Source: Bacteroidota bacterium
GTDB taxonomy: Bacteria > Bacteroidota > Bacteroidia > J057 > JADKCL01
Direction: 5' to 3'
Length of the DNA: 64,000 nt
Assembly (NCBI GenBank): GCA_016718825.1
Contig: JADKCL010000013.1
Location: 1-64,000 of the forward strand
Shown here: positions 1 to 9,781 of the stretch, piece by piece
How positions within the stretch are numbered: position 1 is the first letter of the stretch
How the letters are laid out: every line of letters begins with the position of its first letter
Notes under the pieces: generated by a model
Seen by the model: the letters and a program-made list of their open reading frames with translations, nothing else
Told to the model about the DNA's origin: nothing
Databases searched by the model: none
Position numbers and translations under genes: made by a program

Positions 1-1722
1 TCCGTGGTCGACATCCAAGCCAAGGACGGGAACTTGCAGGAATTGGAAGGCGACGTCAATCTTGGACTTGTTTCTGCGAAATTGATGTTGTCAGGTCCGA
101 TTGTCAAGGGGAAATCGTCCTTCCTTTTTTCTGCGCGACGTACGATTTTGGAACCGTATTTTGCGGTCATCAACAAGGCAACCGAGGAAAACAACGGCAA
201 CCGGTTGGGATATTCTTTCATCGATGTTCAGGGGAAATTGCAGCAAATTTTGGGTCCTAAGGATCGTTTGTTGCTCAGTGTGTATGCAGGAGGAGATCGA
301 TTTGCGAGTGGTTATGCCATTGACACGACGGGAATCAACAATGTTTTTGACTTCGGATTGCGTTGGGGAAACGTGGTAAGCAGCCTGCAATGGCGCCACG
401 AATGGAGTACGCAACTTTACAGCCAATTCTATCTGCTTCAAAGTCAATACCTCTACCGTGCCCAAAGTGCATCGGAGCTGACCTTCACCGGATTTAATCC
501 CTCCAAAAACTCCTTGGAGACCCGTAGTTCTGTCAAGGACTTGGGTGCGCGTTGGAGCTTTGATCTGATGCCTGATTGCCACAATTGGCTGCGATTTGGC
601 GCAGCGCTCACGCACCACGTGTTTGAACCTGAAACATTTACGCAGGTTGTCGACAATTCCGCCGACGATACGGTATTTACCTTTCTCAGCCAACGCAAAA
701 TCCAAAGCTGGGAAACGATGGCGTGGCTGGAGGATCAGGTGCGCATCGGTAAGTTCTTGAATTTCAATTTGGGACTGCATTTCTCCAATTACTTTGTCGA
801 CAGCACCACTTATTGGTCCCTTCAGCCTCGCGGATCTGCGCGCGTGAGCCTGCCTGCGGGATTTGGGGTTCAGGCGTCTTACACCAACATGGTCCAATAC
901 ATCCACCTGCTCACCAATAGTGGATTGGGTCTTCCGACAGACCTCTGGGTGCCTGCCACCGGAGCAATTCCCCCGCAGCGGTCGCGTCAAGTTTCCTTGG
1001 GGATCGACAAAAAATTCGGGATGGACCGCTGGAACGTGAGTGTCGAGGCCTATTACAAGGAAATGCGGGACTTGATCGACTATCAGACCGGCGTGAACTT
1101 CTTAGGGAATACCGACTGGCAAGATTTGGTCGAGAAGGCTGGAATCGGCTGGTCCTCAGGCTTGGAGGTTTTTCTTCAGAAACGTACGGGTAGGCTTACC
1201 GGGTGGCTGGGATATACACTGTCCCGCACCGATCGGCAATTTGACGCGATCAATTTCGGGCAGGCATTTCCCTACAAATACGACCGCAGACACGACCTCT
1301 CGACGGCAATTCTTTTCAAACTCAATGAGCGGATCGACCTCAGCGCCAATTGGTTGTTTGCAACGGGGAATGCGGTGACCTTTCCCGAGGCAGTCTACTA
1401 CGCACCTTCTTCGCCATTGCTGGGGTTTTGGGATTTGAACCAAGGCCAAGGCCTCGATGTAATCATCAACTACGGTAGCCGCAATAGCTTTCGCCTGCCC
1501 GATTACCATCGCCTGGATTTGAATTTACGGTATCACAAGCCTGTAAAGTGGGGCGAAGTGACTTGGAATTTTGGCGTATTCAATGTTTATAACCGCCGAA
1601 ATCCTTATTTCCTCTTTCTCCGGGCCGATTATTCTGAAAATCCGAATTCGCCAACCATCAAAGTCCGGAAAATGAGCCTGCTTCCAATTTTGCCCGAAGT
1701 GAATTTTGGATTCAAATTTTAG
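1..1722 (+). CDS. TonB-dependent receptor, C-terminal part (5' end outside the window)
   Basis: The reading frame is open from base 1, so the N-terminus (signal peptide, plug) lies upstream of the window. The visible 573 residues are typical of a TonB-dependent outer-membrane barrel: alternating amphipathic strands rich in aromatic residues, segments such as LSGPIVKGKSSFLFSARRT, and a terminal phenylalanine (FGFKF) that is the usual outer-membrane insertion signal. Such receptors import large substrates across the outer membrane using proton-motive energy delivered by TonB/ExbBD. The substrate cannot be told from sequence. It is followed 11 bases later by a DUF4249 lipoprotein, a common Bacteroidota pairing that suggests one transcript and one uptake complex. 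Confidence 0.88.
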   Translation, partial: SVVDIQAKDGNLQELEGDVNLGLVSAKLMLSGPIVKGKSSFLFSARRTILEPYFAVINKATEENNGNRLGYSFIDVQGKLQQILGPKDRLLLSVYAGGDRFASGYAIDTTGINNVFDFGLRWGNVVSSLQWRHEWSTQLYSQFYLLQSQYLYRAQSASELTFTGFNPSKNSLETRSSVKDLGARWSFDLMPDCHNWLRFGAALTHHVFEPETFTQVVDNSADDTVFTFLSQRKIQSWETMAWLEDQVRIGKFLNFNLGLHFSNYFVDSTTYWSLQPRGSARVSLPAGFGVQASYTNMVQYIHLLTNSGLGLPTDLWVPATGAIPPQRSRQVSLGIDKKFGMDRWNVSVEAYYKEMRDLIDYQTGVNFLGNTDWQDLVEKAGIGWSSGLEVFLQKRTGRLTGWLGYTLSRTDRQFDAINFGQAFPYKYDRRHDLSTAILFKLNERIDLSANWLFATGNAVTFPEAVYYAPSSPLLGFWDLNQGQGLDVIINYGSRNSFRLPDYHRLDLNLRYHKPVKWGEVTWNFGVFNVYNRRNPYFLFLRADYSENPNSPTIKVRKMSLLPILPEVNFGFKF

Positions 1723-1733
1723 TATATTCGGGT

Positions 1734-2690
1734 GTGAAACGGCTTGTTTACAGTTTGTTCATCTTGACTGGACTGGTAGCACTTACCAGTTGTGAAAACG
1801 ACTTGGAATCCGATATTCCAAGCGCCAAGCCTCAATTGGTTGTCAATAGCCTTTTTACGCTCGACAGCGTCATCCGCATCGAAGTCAGTGCTTCGGCCTC
1901 GCCAGGGCAAGGCGGAAATATCCAGAGTCTCCGGGATGCGAAAATCATTTTGTTTGAAGATGAAACGCAACTCAAGGACCTTGTTTTGGATTCGATGCTC
2001 GCCACGCCTTTTAACTTTTCCGGCGCACCCAATGCGAGTGTAGCCCCCGTTAAGCTTTACTTTCACAAGGTGCTTTCGAGTCCAGTAAAAAGTGGCAGAC
2101 CCTATACCATTGAGGTGAAATATCCCGGAATGGAGTCGGTGACGGCCACCAACACGGTGCCGAGGCCCGTACGGGCAATTGCGGAATCGCAAATTCTCGG
2201 GTCAGCCATCAACATCGACGGCACACCGATGGTCAAACATAGTTTCACCATCAACGACAACGGCGGACGGGAAAATGCTTATGGCATCGAGGTGATTGTC
2301 ACGCCGGCCGGCCAAACCGGTCCTGCTCAGCGGATTCCATTTTTCTCCGGAGAAAAGGCCTTCTCGGAAAATCTCACGGTCACCGATGGACAGTATAGTC
2401 AGGGCGTTCTCTATCAGCCACAGAATGGGGTTTATTTCACCAATGGCAAGTTTCAGGGCAGGCATAAAACTTTCGACTTTTATGTGGATGAGCAATACAC
2501 GAGCAATCAGTATGACCTCAAAGTGCGCTTCCTGACGCTATCCAGAGACTTCTTCGAATTTGCGACTTCCTATCAGAAGCAAAAGCTCAACAACAACAAT
2601 CCGTTTGCGGAGCCGACGCAAGTCTATTCCAATATTGAAAATGGCCTCGGTATTTTTGCTGGTTTTGCTGTGACAGAAGTGGTTTTCTGA
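1734..2690 (+). CDS. DUF4249-type lipoprotein paired with the TonB-dependent receptor
   Basis: This 318-residue protein starts with GTG at 1734. The N-terminus MKRLVYSLFILTGLVALTSC has a basic start, a hydrophobic stretch and a lipobox (LTSC, Cys20), so it should be a lipid-anchored envelope protein. The following beta-rich region (KPQLVVNSLF, RDAKIILFED, GRPYTIEVKYPG) fits the DUF4249 family, whose genes usually sit directly after a TonB-dependent receptor in Bacteroidota. By analogy with SusD-like partners it may help bind the substrate at the cell surface, but that role is inferred. The gap to the receptor stop is 11 bases, supporting co-transcription. Confidence 0.82.
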   Translation: MKRLVYSLFILTGLVALTSCENDLESDIPSAKPQLVVNSLFTLDSVIRIEVSASASPGQGGNIQSLRDAKIILFEDETQLKDLVLDSMLATPFNFSGAPNASVAPVKLYFHKVLSSPVKSGRPYTIEVKYPGMESVTATNTVPRPVRAIAESQILGSAINIDGTPMVKHSFTINDNGGRENAYGIEVIVTPAGQTGPAQRIPFFSGEKAFSENLTVTDGQYSQGVLYQPQNGVYFTNGKFQGRHKTFDFYVDEQYTSNQYDLKVRFLTLSRDFFEFATSYQKQKLNNNNPFAEPTQVYSNIENGLGIFAGFAVTEVVF

Positions 2691-2947
2691 GGCCGAATCC
2701 ATCCTTTTCCTCCTTGAACGAACCGCATTTTCCACGATGCCAAAATCTTCGATTGCCCATGGAAGCTTAAGGTTCCGCCACGAGATTTGACTTTGACCGA
2801 GCTTTCTTGCCCCAATTGGATATAATTGGACTTCCTATGGTGGAGACCTTACGAATCAGCGCATAAAACAGAGATAAGTGCATCGCCGATGGTAGCCTTG
2901 CAAACACAACTTGAAAGCGTTTTCATACTTGGCTGTGACCGGTTGGC

Positions 2948-5900
2948 TCAGGAATTCGCAATGGCATGTTGAAGCTCTTTGACGACTTCAGCGCCTACGG
3001 TTTTGGCCTGTGCAATGAGGTCGGGTAACCGCTGCAACTCGTTGCGCGAGCCGGCAAGGCTTTCGATTTTTTGGAAAATCTCCTTCAATTCTTCAGAACC
3101 GGCATATCCCGAGCTGGATTTGAGGCTGTGAGCGGACTTTTTGATGGCATCGAAGTCCTTGGCGGTCAACAAAACCTCGAGCTCGGCAATCGCTGGAGGC
3201 AGCTTTTCGATGATGCGTCCTAAAATCCTGTTGATGAATGCCGGGTCTCCACTTGAGAGTTCAGTCAGATTGCTCAAGTCAATGTATTTGTAGGCAATGC
3301 CGACCTCCTTGGAGTCTGCTGATTCGATTTTAGGCAGATCAGTAACCACGCTTTCGATCGATTCGGCACCTGCAGGCTTTTCTACAGTTGTCGGTGCTTG
3401 AACGGTGATCCTTTCTGCTGAAGAATCTAAATTTTCCTTGGCTTTTCCTGCTGGCGCCGTCTCCGCGGACTTTTCCTTTTCAAGTCCCAGGAGTGTGGCA
3501 TAATTGATCAAGACCGTCCGGACTTCATCGAGCATGATGGGTTTGCCAACATATCCATCCATCCCGGCGGCGAGATAGCTTTCTTTGTCACCTTGCATCA
3601 CGTTGGCCGTCATCGCAATGATGCGTGGACGTTTGTCGCCGAGCTCAGCAATAATCCGTTTGGTGGCCTCAATGCCATCCATGTGGGGCATTTGCACGTC
3701 CATGAAAATGAGATCGTATTGCTTGTCACGTACCGCATTGACCGCTTCCAATCCGTTTTCCGCAATATCGGTTTTGTAGCCCATCATTTCCAGCATGCCG
3801 CTGACGACTTCCTGGTTGATGACATTGTCTTCGGCAATCAATATTCGGAGAGGATAGTGCTCCGCAATTCGCTCCATCGGACTTGCAAAGCGGGATTTGC
3901 TGGTTTCGGAAGCCTCCCGCTGAGGTTCGCGGTTCAAAATGGCATCTGCAAACCGTGAAAGCTGCAACGGCCGTAGCAAAAATCGCAGCCCGAGTGCCTT
4001 GTGTTTGGAGAGCTCTACCGCATCTTCCGGCAAACTTAGAACCACGATCGGCAATTCTTCGGCAGTGTATTTTTCACGCACATATTTGAGCAGGGTCAAA
4101 TTGTCGTCGACAAGTCTGGCATCGATCACAAGCAGATCGGGAACCATGCTCGTATTCAGGATTTCATAGAGTTCGTCCATGTCGCTCGTGGACTTTGTCC
4201 AGACACCCCAACCATCGCAGGTACTTGAAAGTACTTGCAATGTCGGCTTGTGCGGGCTTGCCAGCACGAGGTGCTTGCCTTTCAGACCTTCGAAGTTGTT
4301 GCGTTCTGAACTGGCAATGACTTCTGAATCAATGTAAAAGCTGAATGTCGCTCCCTTCCCCGATTCGCTTTCAACCTTGATTTCTCCGCCCATCATGTCG
4401 ATGAGGCGCTGTGAAATGGACAATCCAAGTCCTGTACCTCCATATTTGCGTGTGGTAGAGCTTTCTACCTGATTGAAACGTTGGAAAAGTGATCCTTGCT
4501 TTTCTGCAGGTATTCCGATGCCCGTATCCTTGACCGAAAAATGCGCGCGTATGCGTCCATCAGGGAGCTTTTCATTGCGGTAGCGGATCAAAATTTCGCC
4601 CTTGCTGGTGAATTTGATGGCGTTGCCTACGAGATTGATCAGGACCTGCCGAAGGCGGGTATGGTCACCGACAATTTGTTGCGAGGCATCTCTTGTGATG
4701 CTGTAGAGTAGGTCCAGACCTTTGGATTGCGCGCTGAATCCCAGCATTTCCACGACTTCCTCGAGGATGAGTTCAGGTTTTATATTCACTTTTTCCAGTT
4801 CCAATTTTCCAGCTTCAATTTTGGAGAAGTCGAGAATGTCGTTGATGACGGCGAGCAGGCTCTCACCACTCAGGCGAATGTTGCGCACAAAGTTTTTATG
4901 TTCGGCGGGCAAGTCGCTGGCAAGCAGCAGGTCCGTCATTCCGATCACGCCATTCATTGGCGTTCGGATTTCATGGCTCATGGTGGCCAAAAATTCGGAT
5001 TTTGCCTTGTTGGCGTTTTCGACCTGTTCCTTTTGCAGCACCAATTCGCGCGTGGCTTCCACAATTTCTCCCTTGAGTCGTTCCCTTTGCCTGCGCAGAT
5101 TGCGCGTACGGATGTTGAAGAGCAGCATCATCAACGTGATCATAAGGGAGGCAACCAAGGCAACAAACCAGGTTGAGCGCCAATAGGGAGCGGTAATTCG
5201 AAAGGCGAAGGACGCAGTCTGTGTACTCCAAATGCCTTCGCTGTTGGCTGCCTTTACTTTGAAGGTGTAGGCGCCTGGTGCAAGATTAGAATAGGTGGCG
5301 TGGTTGTCGGTTGTGGAAGGCAGCCAACTTTCATCAAAGCCAACCATCATGTATTTGTATTTGACCTTCTGCGGATAGCTCGTGGTGACGCCGATGAAAT
5401 CAAAACTCACATGGTTCTGATCGTAAGGCAGCACAAGGCCTGAAGGAAGGCTGGACCACGGTGTAAGCGAATCAAATTTGCAGGTATTGGGGTCCAAATC
5501 CTCCAAGAAGACTTTGAGGCTATTGATGGAAACGAGGGGCAATTCCTCGTTGGGATGATCATTTTTGGGCTCATAAACCATGATGCCCGCAATCGTACCA
5601 AAGTACATTTTGCCTGCATCGCCTTTGCAAACCGCGTTCAAATTGCATTCAGGCCCCATGAAGCCCTCGTTGATCCCATAGCTGTGAATGGAAATCGGAT
5701 CGGATTTAGAATCCAAGGCAATGCGCACAAGCCCTTTTTCCGTACCCACCCAAAGGTCTCCATTTGCATCGGAATCCAGGAAGTAAACCACCTTTGCGGG
5801 CAAATTCTCATAGGTGGTCAGGTAACAAAAGTCCTTTCCATTGAATCTCGACAGGCCTTTGTAGGTGCCCACCCAAACGTTTTGGTTTTTGTCTACCGTG

Positions 5901-7405
5901 ACCGACATCGCTTGATTGTCAATCAGCCCATTGGCTTCCTGGAGTTGGGCCAACGTGTCGCCATCGTAAAAGAGAAGGCCATTTTTGGCCGTTGCAAGCC
6001 AGATATTGCCGGCAGCATCCTCGTCCATGCTAAACCCGAATACCCCAAAAAGTGGATTCTGTTCTGCAAGGTTGATCACCGTTCCATTGCGATAGATGAA
6101 GAAACCCGCCCTTGCAGCGATCCAGATGTCCCCGTTTGCAGCTTGCATCAGGGAAATCACCCTGGGCGCACCGTCGTTTTTGGCCAATTCGATCTGCTCG
6201 AGTTTGGTTCCATTCCATCGAAAAAGCCCTTCGAATGTGGCAAGCCAAGTCTGTCCCGTTTTGTCGGTAAGGATGTCCATGATGAATCCCTTTGAAAACA
6301 AATCCGGGCCCGGAGCACGTCTTACTTCCTGTCCGTTGTATTCATAAATGCCATTGCCAGTCCCAATCCAATACTTGCCATCGGGTTGCCTGTTGATGGC
6401 ATAGACAAAATCTTTGCCCAACTCCGCCCCAAATTGCGTGAACATCCCGTCGGAAAACATGGACATTCCGTCTCCATTGGTTCCAATCCAGATGTTACCG
6501 GCCTTGTCTTCGATCACTGCATTAAATTCTGCATCCCAAAGGCCTTTTTGGGCTTCAAACCGTTCGAGCGTTCCTTTTTGATACCTGAGCAGACCCTTTG
6601 CGGTGCAGATCCAAAGGCGATGTTTGCTATCCCAAAGCATCTCATTCACTTCCTGGTCTTGAAGCTGACTTGTTGTGATTTCCAATCTGAAGTTTTTGCC
6701 GTCGTAGCAACTGATCCCTCCCGGATGGGCCAGCCATACATGATTGGAATCGTCTTTGGCCAAGGCTGAGATTGTTTTGTTTTCAAGTTCGGAGAAGCGG
6801 AAATTGTTTTGAAACAACCCATCTTGAAGCATGCTCAAGCCCCTCGCAGTTCCAAACCAGATTTTGCCTTCGTCCGTGACGATCGCGTCATAAATGGTGT
6901 CACAAAGCAAGCCGTCGTGACGATCAAACCGTTTGAATCGCTCTTGCTGTTGTTGATAGGCGCCTTGACCGACGGTGGCAACCCAGACATGGCCGACCTT
7001 GTCTTCGATCAGGATTCCTTTGTCGGTCATGTAGAGGCCTTCAGCTTCGCCGTATCGGTGTACTTTTTTCCCATCATAGCGGCAGACGCCGACGCCAAGG
7101 TTGCTCATCCACAGGTTGCCTTGACTGTCTTCGATGGCATCGGTCACGACGTTGGAGTACAAACCGTCATCGGTCGAGAGGTAGGAAAATCCCTTTCCAT
7201 CAAATCTGCATGCCCCTCCGCCGTAGGTTCCCGCCCAGATCGCGCCGCGCCGGTCTTGACAAAGTGTCATAACTTGTGCCTGTCCCACACCGTCGGCAAC
7301 GTTGTAGTTCTTGAAGTTGTATTTCTGCCCAAAAACCGCGATTGACCAAATCAAACACAGACCCAAAACGGACAGCCTTTTTGTCTTAAAGTACAAATGA
7401 TCCAA
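2948..7405 (-). CDS. Giant hybrid sensor histidine kinase (propeller, Y_Y_Y, HisKA, HATPase, two receiver-like domains, HPt)
   Basis: This 1,485-residue one-piece phosphorelay has a signal peptide (about 1-27), then repeated propeller blades with IWAGTYGGG / LWMSNLGVG / VWVATVGQG type motifs (about 30-650). A Y_Y_Y-like domain, one membrane helix (about 745-768) and a coiled linker follow. The dimerisation domain has the phospho-acceptor His811 in SHEIRTPMNG, and the ATPase has LINLVGNAIKFT, DTGIGIP and GGTGLGLS. A first receiver-like domain (about 1045-1160) has lost the acidic pair, a second receiver is normal with Asp1236 in MDVQMP, and a C-terminal HPt has His1426 in AHSLKSSSGY. No DNA-binding domain is present, so the output must be another protein. 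The start is TTG with AAAGGGAA about 8 bases upstream; no ATG precedes the signal peptide. Such propeller sensors often detect glycans or breakdown products in the periplasm; the ligand here is unknown. Confidence 0.93.
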   Translation of the reverse strand: MDHLYFKTKRLSVLGLCLIWSIAVFGQKYNFKNYNVADGVGQAQVMTLCQDRRGAIWAGTYGGGACRFDGKGFSYLSTDDGLYSNVVTDAIEDSQGNLWMSNLGVGVCRYDGKKVHRYGEAEGLYMTDKGILIEDKVGHVWVATVGQGAYQQQQERFKRFDRHDGLLCDTIYDAIVTDEGKIWFGTARGLSMLQDGLFQNNFRFSELENKTISALAKDDSNHVWLAHPGGISCYDGKNFRLEITTSQLQDQEVNEMLWDSKHRLWICTAKGLLRYQKGTLERFEAQKGLWDAEFNAVIEDKAGNIWIGTNGDGMSMFSDGMFTQFGAELGKDFVYAINRQPDGKYWIGTGNGIYEYNGQEVRRAPGPDLFSKGFIMDILTDKTGQTWLATFEGLFRWNGTKLEQIELAKNDGAPRVISLMQAANGDIWIAARAGFFIYRNGTVINLAEQNPLFGVFGFSMDEDAAGNIWLATAKNGLLFYDGDTLAQLQEANGLIDNQAMSVTVDKNQNVWVGTYKGLSRFNGKDFCYLTTYENLPAKVVYFLDSDANGDLWVGTEKGLVRIALDSKSDPISIHSYGINEGFMGPECNLNAVCKGDAGKMYFGTIAGIMVYEPKNDHPNEELPLVSINSLKVFLEDLDPNTCKFDSLTPWSSLPSGLVLPYDQNHVSFDFIGVTTSYPQKVKYKYMMVGFDESWLPSTTDNHATYSNLAPGAYTFKVKAANSEGIWSTQTASFAFRITAPYWRSTWFVALVASLMITLMMLLFNIRTRNLRRQRERLKGEIVEATRELVLQKEQVENANKAKSEFLATMSHEIRTPMNGVIGMTDLLLASDLPAEHKNFVRNIRLSGESLLAVINDILDFSKIEAGKLELEKVNIKPELILEEVVEMLGFSAQSKGLDLLYSITRDASQQIVGDHTRLRQVLINLVGNAIKFTSKGEILIRYRNEKLPDGRIRAHFSVKDTGIGIPAEKQGSLFQRFNQVESSTTRKYGGTGLGLSISQRLIDMMGGEIKVESESGKGATFSFYIDSEVIASSERNNFEGLKGKHLVLASPHKPTLQVLSSTCDGWGVWTKSTSDMDELYEILNTSMVPDLLVIDARLVDDNLTLLKYVREKYTAEELPIVVLSLPEDAVELSKHKALGLRFLLRPLQLSRFADAILNREPQREASETSKSRFASPMERIAEHYPLRILIAEDNVINQEVVSGMLEMMGYKTDIAENGLEAVNAVRDKQYDLIFMDVQMPHMDGIEATKRIIAELGDKRPRIIAMTANVMQGDKESYLAAGMDGYVGKPIMLDEVRTVLINYATLLGLEKEKSAETAPAGKAKENLDSSAERITVQAPTTVEKPAGAESIESVVTDLPKIESADSKEVGIAYKYIDLSNLTELSSGDPAFINRILGRIIEKLPPAIAELEVLLTAKDFDAIKKSAHSLKSSSGYAGSEELKEIFQKIESLAGSRNELQRLPDLIAQAKTVGAEVVKELQHAIANS

Positions 7406-7608
7406 CAGTTTTTCCCTTTACTAGATTCCTCTCAATTTACTCTTGGATTGTCCAAAATCAGCGAGCCTGAAAGTTTGCGGGTGCTTTTGTTGGCGAATCG
7501 GGACTAAATCGATCAGGCTTTGGGAATGTGATGCATGACGCGATGTTTTGCCACGTACAAGGCTGTAAGAAGTATTGCTCAGAGTAAAAAAAATCCTTTC
7601 AAGTCAAC

Positions 7609-7641
7609 GAAAAAGGGCTGCCCGATCAGGCAGCCCTCTTT
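7609..7641 (-). terminator. Rho-independent terminator of mdh
   Basis: Perfect 8-bp stem (GGGCTGCC at 7615-7622 and GGCAGCCC at 7629-7636) with a 6-base loop. Read on the minus strand it is followed by a run of five T. It lies about 30 bases past the mdh stop codon. Confidence 0.85.
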
Positions 7642-7667
7642 CAATTGTGTTGCGCGCAGCTATTTTC

Positions 7668-8606
7668 TCAGACAGACATTGTCTTGAGAACGTCGTTCAT
7701 GTTGCGCACGGCTTCAGCGCTCTTGTTGAGAAGCGCCTGCTCCTCGGCGTTGAGTTCCACCTTGATGATTTCTTCAACACCATTGCTTCCTACGCGAATG
7801 GGCACGCCGATGCAAATGTCATTGAGGCCGTATTCGCCTTCGAGGGCGACGCAGCAAGGGAAAACACGCGGGGTGTTGGTGACGATGGCTTCAGCAAGCT
7901 GTGCTGCTGCTGCTCCGGGTGCGATCCATGCACTTGTGCCAAGATATTTTGTCAGCGTTGCGCCGCCCACCATGGTGTCTGCGACGATTTGCTTCATGCG
8001 ATCTTCGGCGATGTATTGGGTTACAGGAACTCCACGCCATGTGGAGTAACGTGGCAATGGGATCATGGTGGTGTCACCATGGCCACCGATCACGTTGGTT
8101 TGCAGGTCGCGTGGCGAGCAGCCCAATTCAGCTGACAAGTTGCCTGCAAAGCGGGCACTGTCAAGGATGCCACCCATACCGATCACGCGACGGCGTGGCA
8201 GGCCGGTAAGCTTCAATGTCAAATAGGTCATCGTGTCAAGCGGATTGGAGATCATCACGATCACCGCATTGGGGCTGTATTTCAGCACGTTTTCGACAAC
8301 GCTCTTGACAATGCCAGCGTTCACAGAGATCAATTCTTCACGTGTCATGCCCGGCTTGCGGGGTACGCCTGAAGTGACGACAACCACATCGGAATTGGCT
8401 GTTTTGCTGTAGTCATTGGTAGAACCCGTGACGCGGGTGCTGTAGCCGCAAATTTGTGAGGTTTGGTAGATATCAAGCGCTTTGCCTTCGGCAAGTCCTT
8501 CCTTGATGTCCAACAATACGACCTCGTTGCAAAAGTCTTTTTTGGCGATGACGTCCGCGCAGGTGGCGCCTACTGCACCTGCTCCGACCACTGTAACCTT
8601 GCTCAT
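7668..8606 (-). CDS. mdh: Malate dehydrogenase (NAD-dependent, LDH-like type)
   Basis: This 312-residue enzyme oxidises malate to oxaloacetate with NAD+ in the TCA cycle, in the cytoplasm. The Rossmann motif GAGAVG (residues 8-13) binds NAD. Substrate-binding arginines Arg83 and Arg89 lie in VPRKPGMTR, where the Arg in place of lactate dehydrogenase Gln marks malate rather than lactate specificity. The catalytic pair is Asp149 (LDSARF) and His176 (GGHGD). Length is normal for the LDH-like MDH group. It is monocistronic: a promoter with TTG-N19-TAAATTTG lies upstream and a terminator directly downstream. Confidence 0.96.
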   Translation of the reverse strand: MSKVTVVGAGAVGATCADVIAKKDFCNEVVLLDIKEGLAEGKALDIYQTSQICGYSTRVTGSTNDYSKTANSDVVVVTSGVPRKPGMTREELISVNAGIVKSVVENVLKYSPNAVIVMISNPLDTMTYLTLKLTGLPRRRVIGMGGILDSARFAGNLSAELGCSPRDLQTNVIGGHGDTTMIPLPRYSTWRGVPVTQYIAEDRMKQIVADTMVGGATLTKYLGTSAWIAPGAAAAQLAEAIVTNTPRVFPCCVALEGEYGLNDICIGVPIRVGSNGVEEIIKVELNAEEQALLNKSAEAVRNMNDVLKTMSV

Positions 8607-8655
8607 AGCTTATGTTTTCTTATTGAAAATGACTGAATTCCTATTAAAAACGGGG

Positions 8656-8685
8656 CAAATTTAACGGTCATGCATCCAATATCAA
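8656..8685 (-). promoter_or_regulatory. Bacteroidota-type promoter of mdh
   Basis: On the minus strand TTG (8685-8683), a 19-base spacer and TAAATTTG (8663-8656) match the Bacteroidota -33/-7 consensus TTG / TAnnTTTG exactly. The mdh start codon lies about 50 bases downstream. Confidence 0.75.
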
Positions 8686-8810
8686 AAGGAGCGTGGAAAA
8701 AAGGATAAGTTTCGTGGTTGGGCTTCCAACCACAAGCTGAAATTCTTGCGCAGCAACCGCAAAATGTAAATTTTTGTATGCTTTTGAATACGGCAGGTGG
8801 TGGATAACAT

Positions 8811-8840
8811 TTGTAATCGAAAAAAATCACAGTACATTTG
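8811..8840 (+). promoter_or_regulatory. Bacteroidota-type promoter of the coiled-coil envelope gene
   Basis: TTG at 8811-8813, a 19-base spacer and TACATTTG at 8833-8840 match the TTG / TAnnTTTG consensus exactly. The predicted transcript start is about 35 bases before the ATG at 8883. Confidence 0.75.
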
Positions 8841-8882
8841 CGGAATTACTGTCCCTCGTGAGGGGATTAAACCACCTTGTTT

Positions 8883-9617
8883 ATGATGAAAAGATTCGCC
8901 TCCATTTTCTTGATGATGCTCTTGGCTGCAGTGATCGCACAGCCATTGATGGGGCAACAATCCAAGGAAGACAAGAAAAAAGAAAAGGCCGAAGCCAAGC
9001 TTTGGAAGAAAAAGGCCAAAACTTATGCAAAGACCCCATTGTCCTTGCGTGATGATCTCGAGACTGCCAACAAGCAGCTGAAGGATTGCAGCGACCGCAA
9101 CAAGGCTTTGCAAGGCAAATTTGCCGCCCTCGAAAACACCATTGACAGCCTTCAGAATGCACTGAATGCAAAGAATGCTGAAATGGCAGCCTTGCAGATC
9201 AAGTATGACAAGCTGCAAACCGCATTCGAAGGCACCAAAAAGGTCGTCGAAAGCAACATCATCCCAGGATTGATCTACCACGTGCAGGTTGGTGCCTACG
9301 TACACTTTGATATGAATCAGCACCTTGTCCAAACCGACAAGACGTTTGAAGGCGAGACCCGTGATGGCATGAACAAGTACATGATGGGTAACTTCAAGGA
9401 CATCAAAAATGCTGAAGCATTCAAGGACGATGTTCGTAAGCTTGGAATCAAAGACGCATTTGTAGTTGCATACATCGACGGCACGCGTGTCACGATGGAA
9501 GAAGCAGCCAAATACAACGGTGGTGGTGCAGGTATGAATACCGGCGGCAACGAGTCTGGCAAAGACGCCATCAAAGGCAACCGCAGCAGCGGCAAAGACC
9601 TCATCAAAGGAAAATAA
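8883..9617 (+). CDS. Secreted coiled-coil protein with a C-terminal SPOR-like domain
   Basis: This is a 244-residue exported protein. A signal peptide (MMKRFASIFLMMLLAAVIAQPLMGQ) is followed by a very lysine/glutamate-rich stretch (SKEDKKKEKAEAKLWKKKAK) and a heptad coiled coil to about residue 120 (NKQLKDCSDRNKALQGKF). A compact domain begins at IYHVQVGAYVHFDMNQ, whose VQVGAY start resembles peptidoglycan-binding SPOR modules. The C-terminus is low-complexity Gly/Asn/Lys (GGGAGMNTGGNESGKD). Similar Bacteroidota proteins are annotated ezrin/radixin/moesin-like because of the coiled coil alone; the function is not established. A TTG six bases upstream is possible, but ATG at 8883 fits the promoter and signal peptide. 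It is monocistronic with its own terminator. Confidence 0.75.
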   Translation: MMKRFASIFLMMLLAAVIAQPLMGQQSKEDKKKEKAEAKLWKKKAKTYAKTPLSLRDDLETANKQLKDCSDRNKALQGKFAALENTIDSLQNALNAKNAEMAALQIKYDKLQTAFEGTKKVVESNIIPGLIYHVQVGAYVHFDMNQHLVQTDKTFEGETRDGMNKYMMGNFKDIKNAEAFKDDVRKLGIKDAFVVAYIDGTRVTMEEAAKYNGGGAGMNTGGNESGKDAIKGNRSSGKDLIKGK

Positions 9618-9640
9618 GAAATTCCTCAGGGGATTTTTCA

Positions 9641-9673
9641 AAAGGGTCAAGCTTCAGGGCTTGACCCTTTTTT
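9641..9673 (+). terminator. Rho-independent terminator
   Basis: Perfect 9-bp stem GGGTCAAGC (9644-9652) / GCTTGACCC (9659-9667) with a 6-base loop and six T (9668-9673), 26 bases after the coiled-coil gene. Confidence 0.92.
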
Positions 9674-9781
9674 GCTGCCCAGCAAATTCATTTGTGTCAG
9701 CAGCAGGCCAATGACTGCTATTTTCTGAAATAGTTTGCATGCTCACTAAGCCTTCCTTAATTTGAATGAAGATTCAGAAAA

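Noticed and set aside
2691..2947. Possible gene or RNA in the 257-base gap after the DUF4249 gene
   Set aside because: Only short shadow frames and a 6-bp inverted repeat CCAATT/AATTGG (2812-2829) without a T run; nothing to support.
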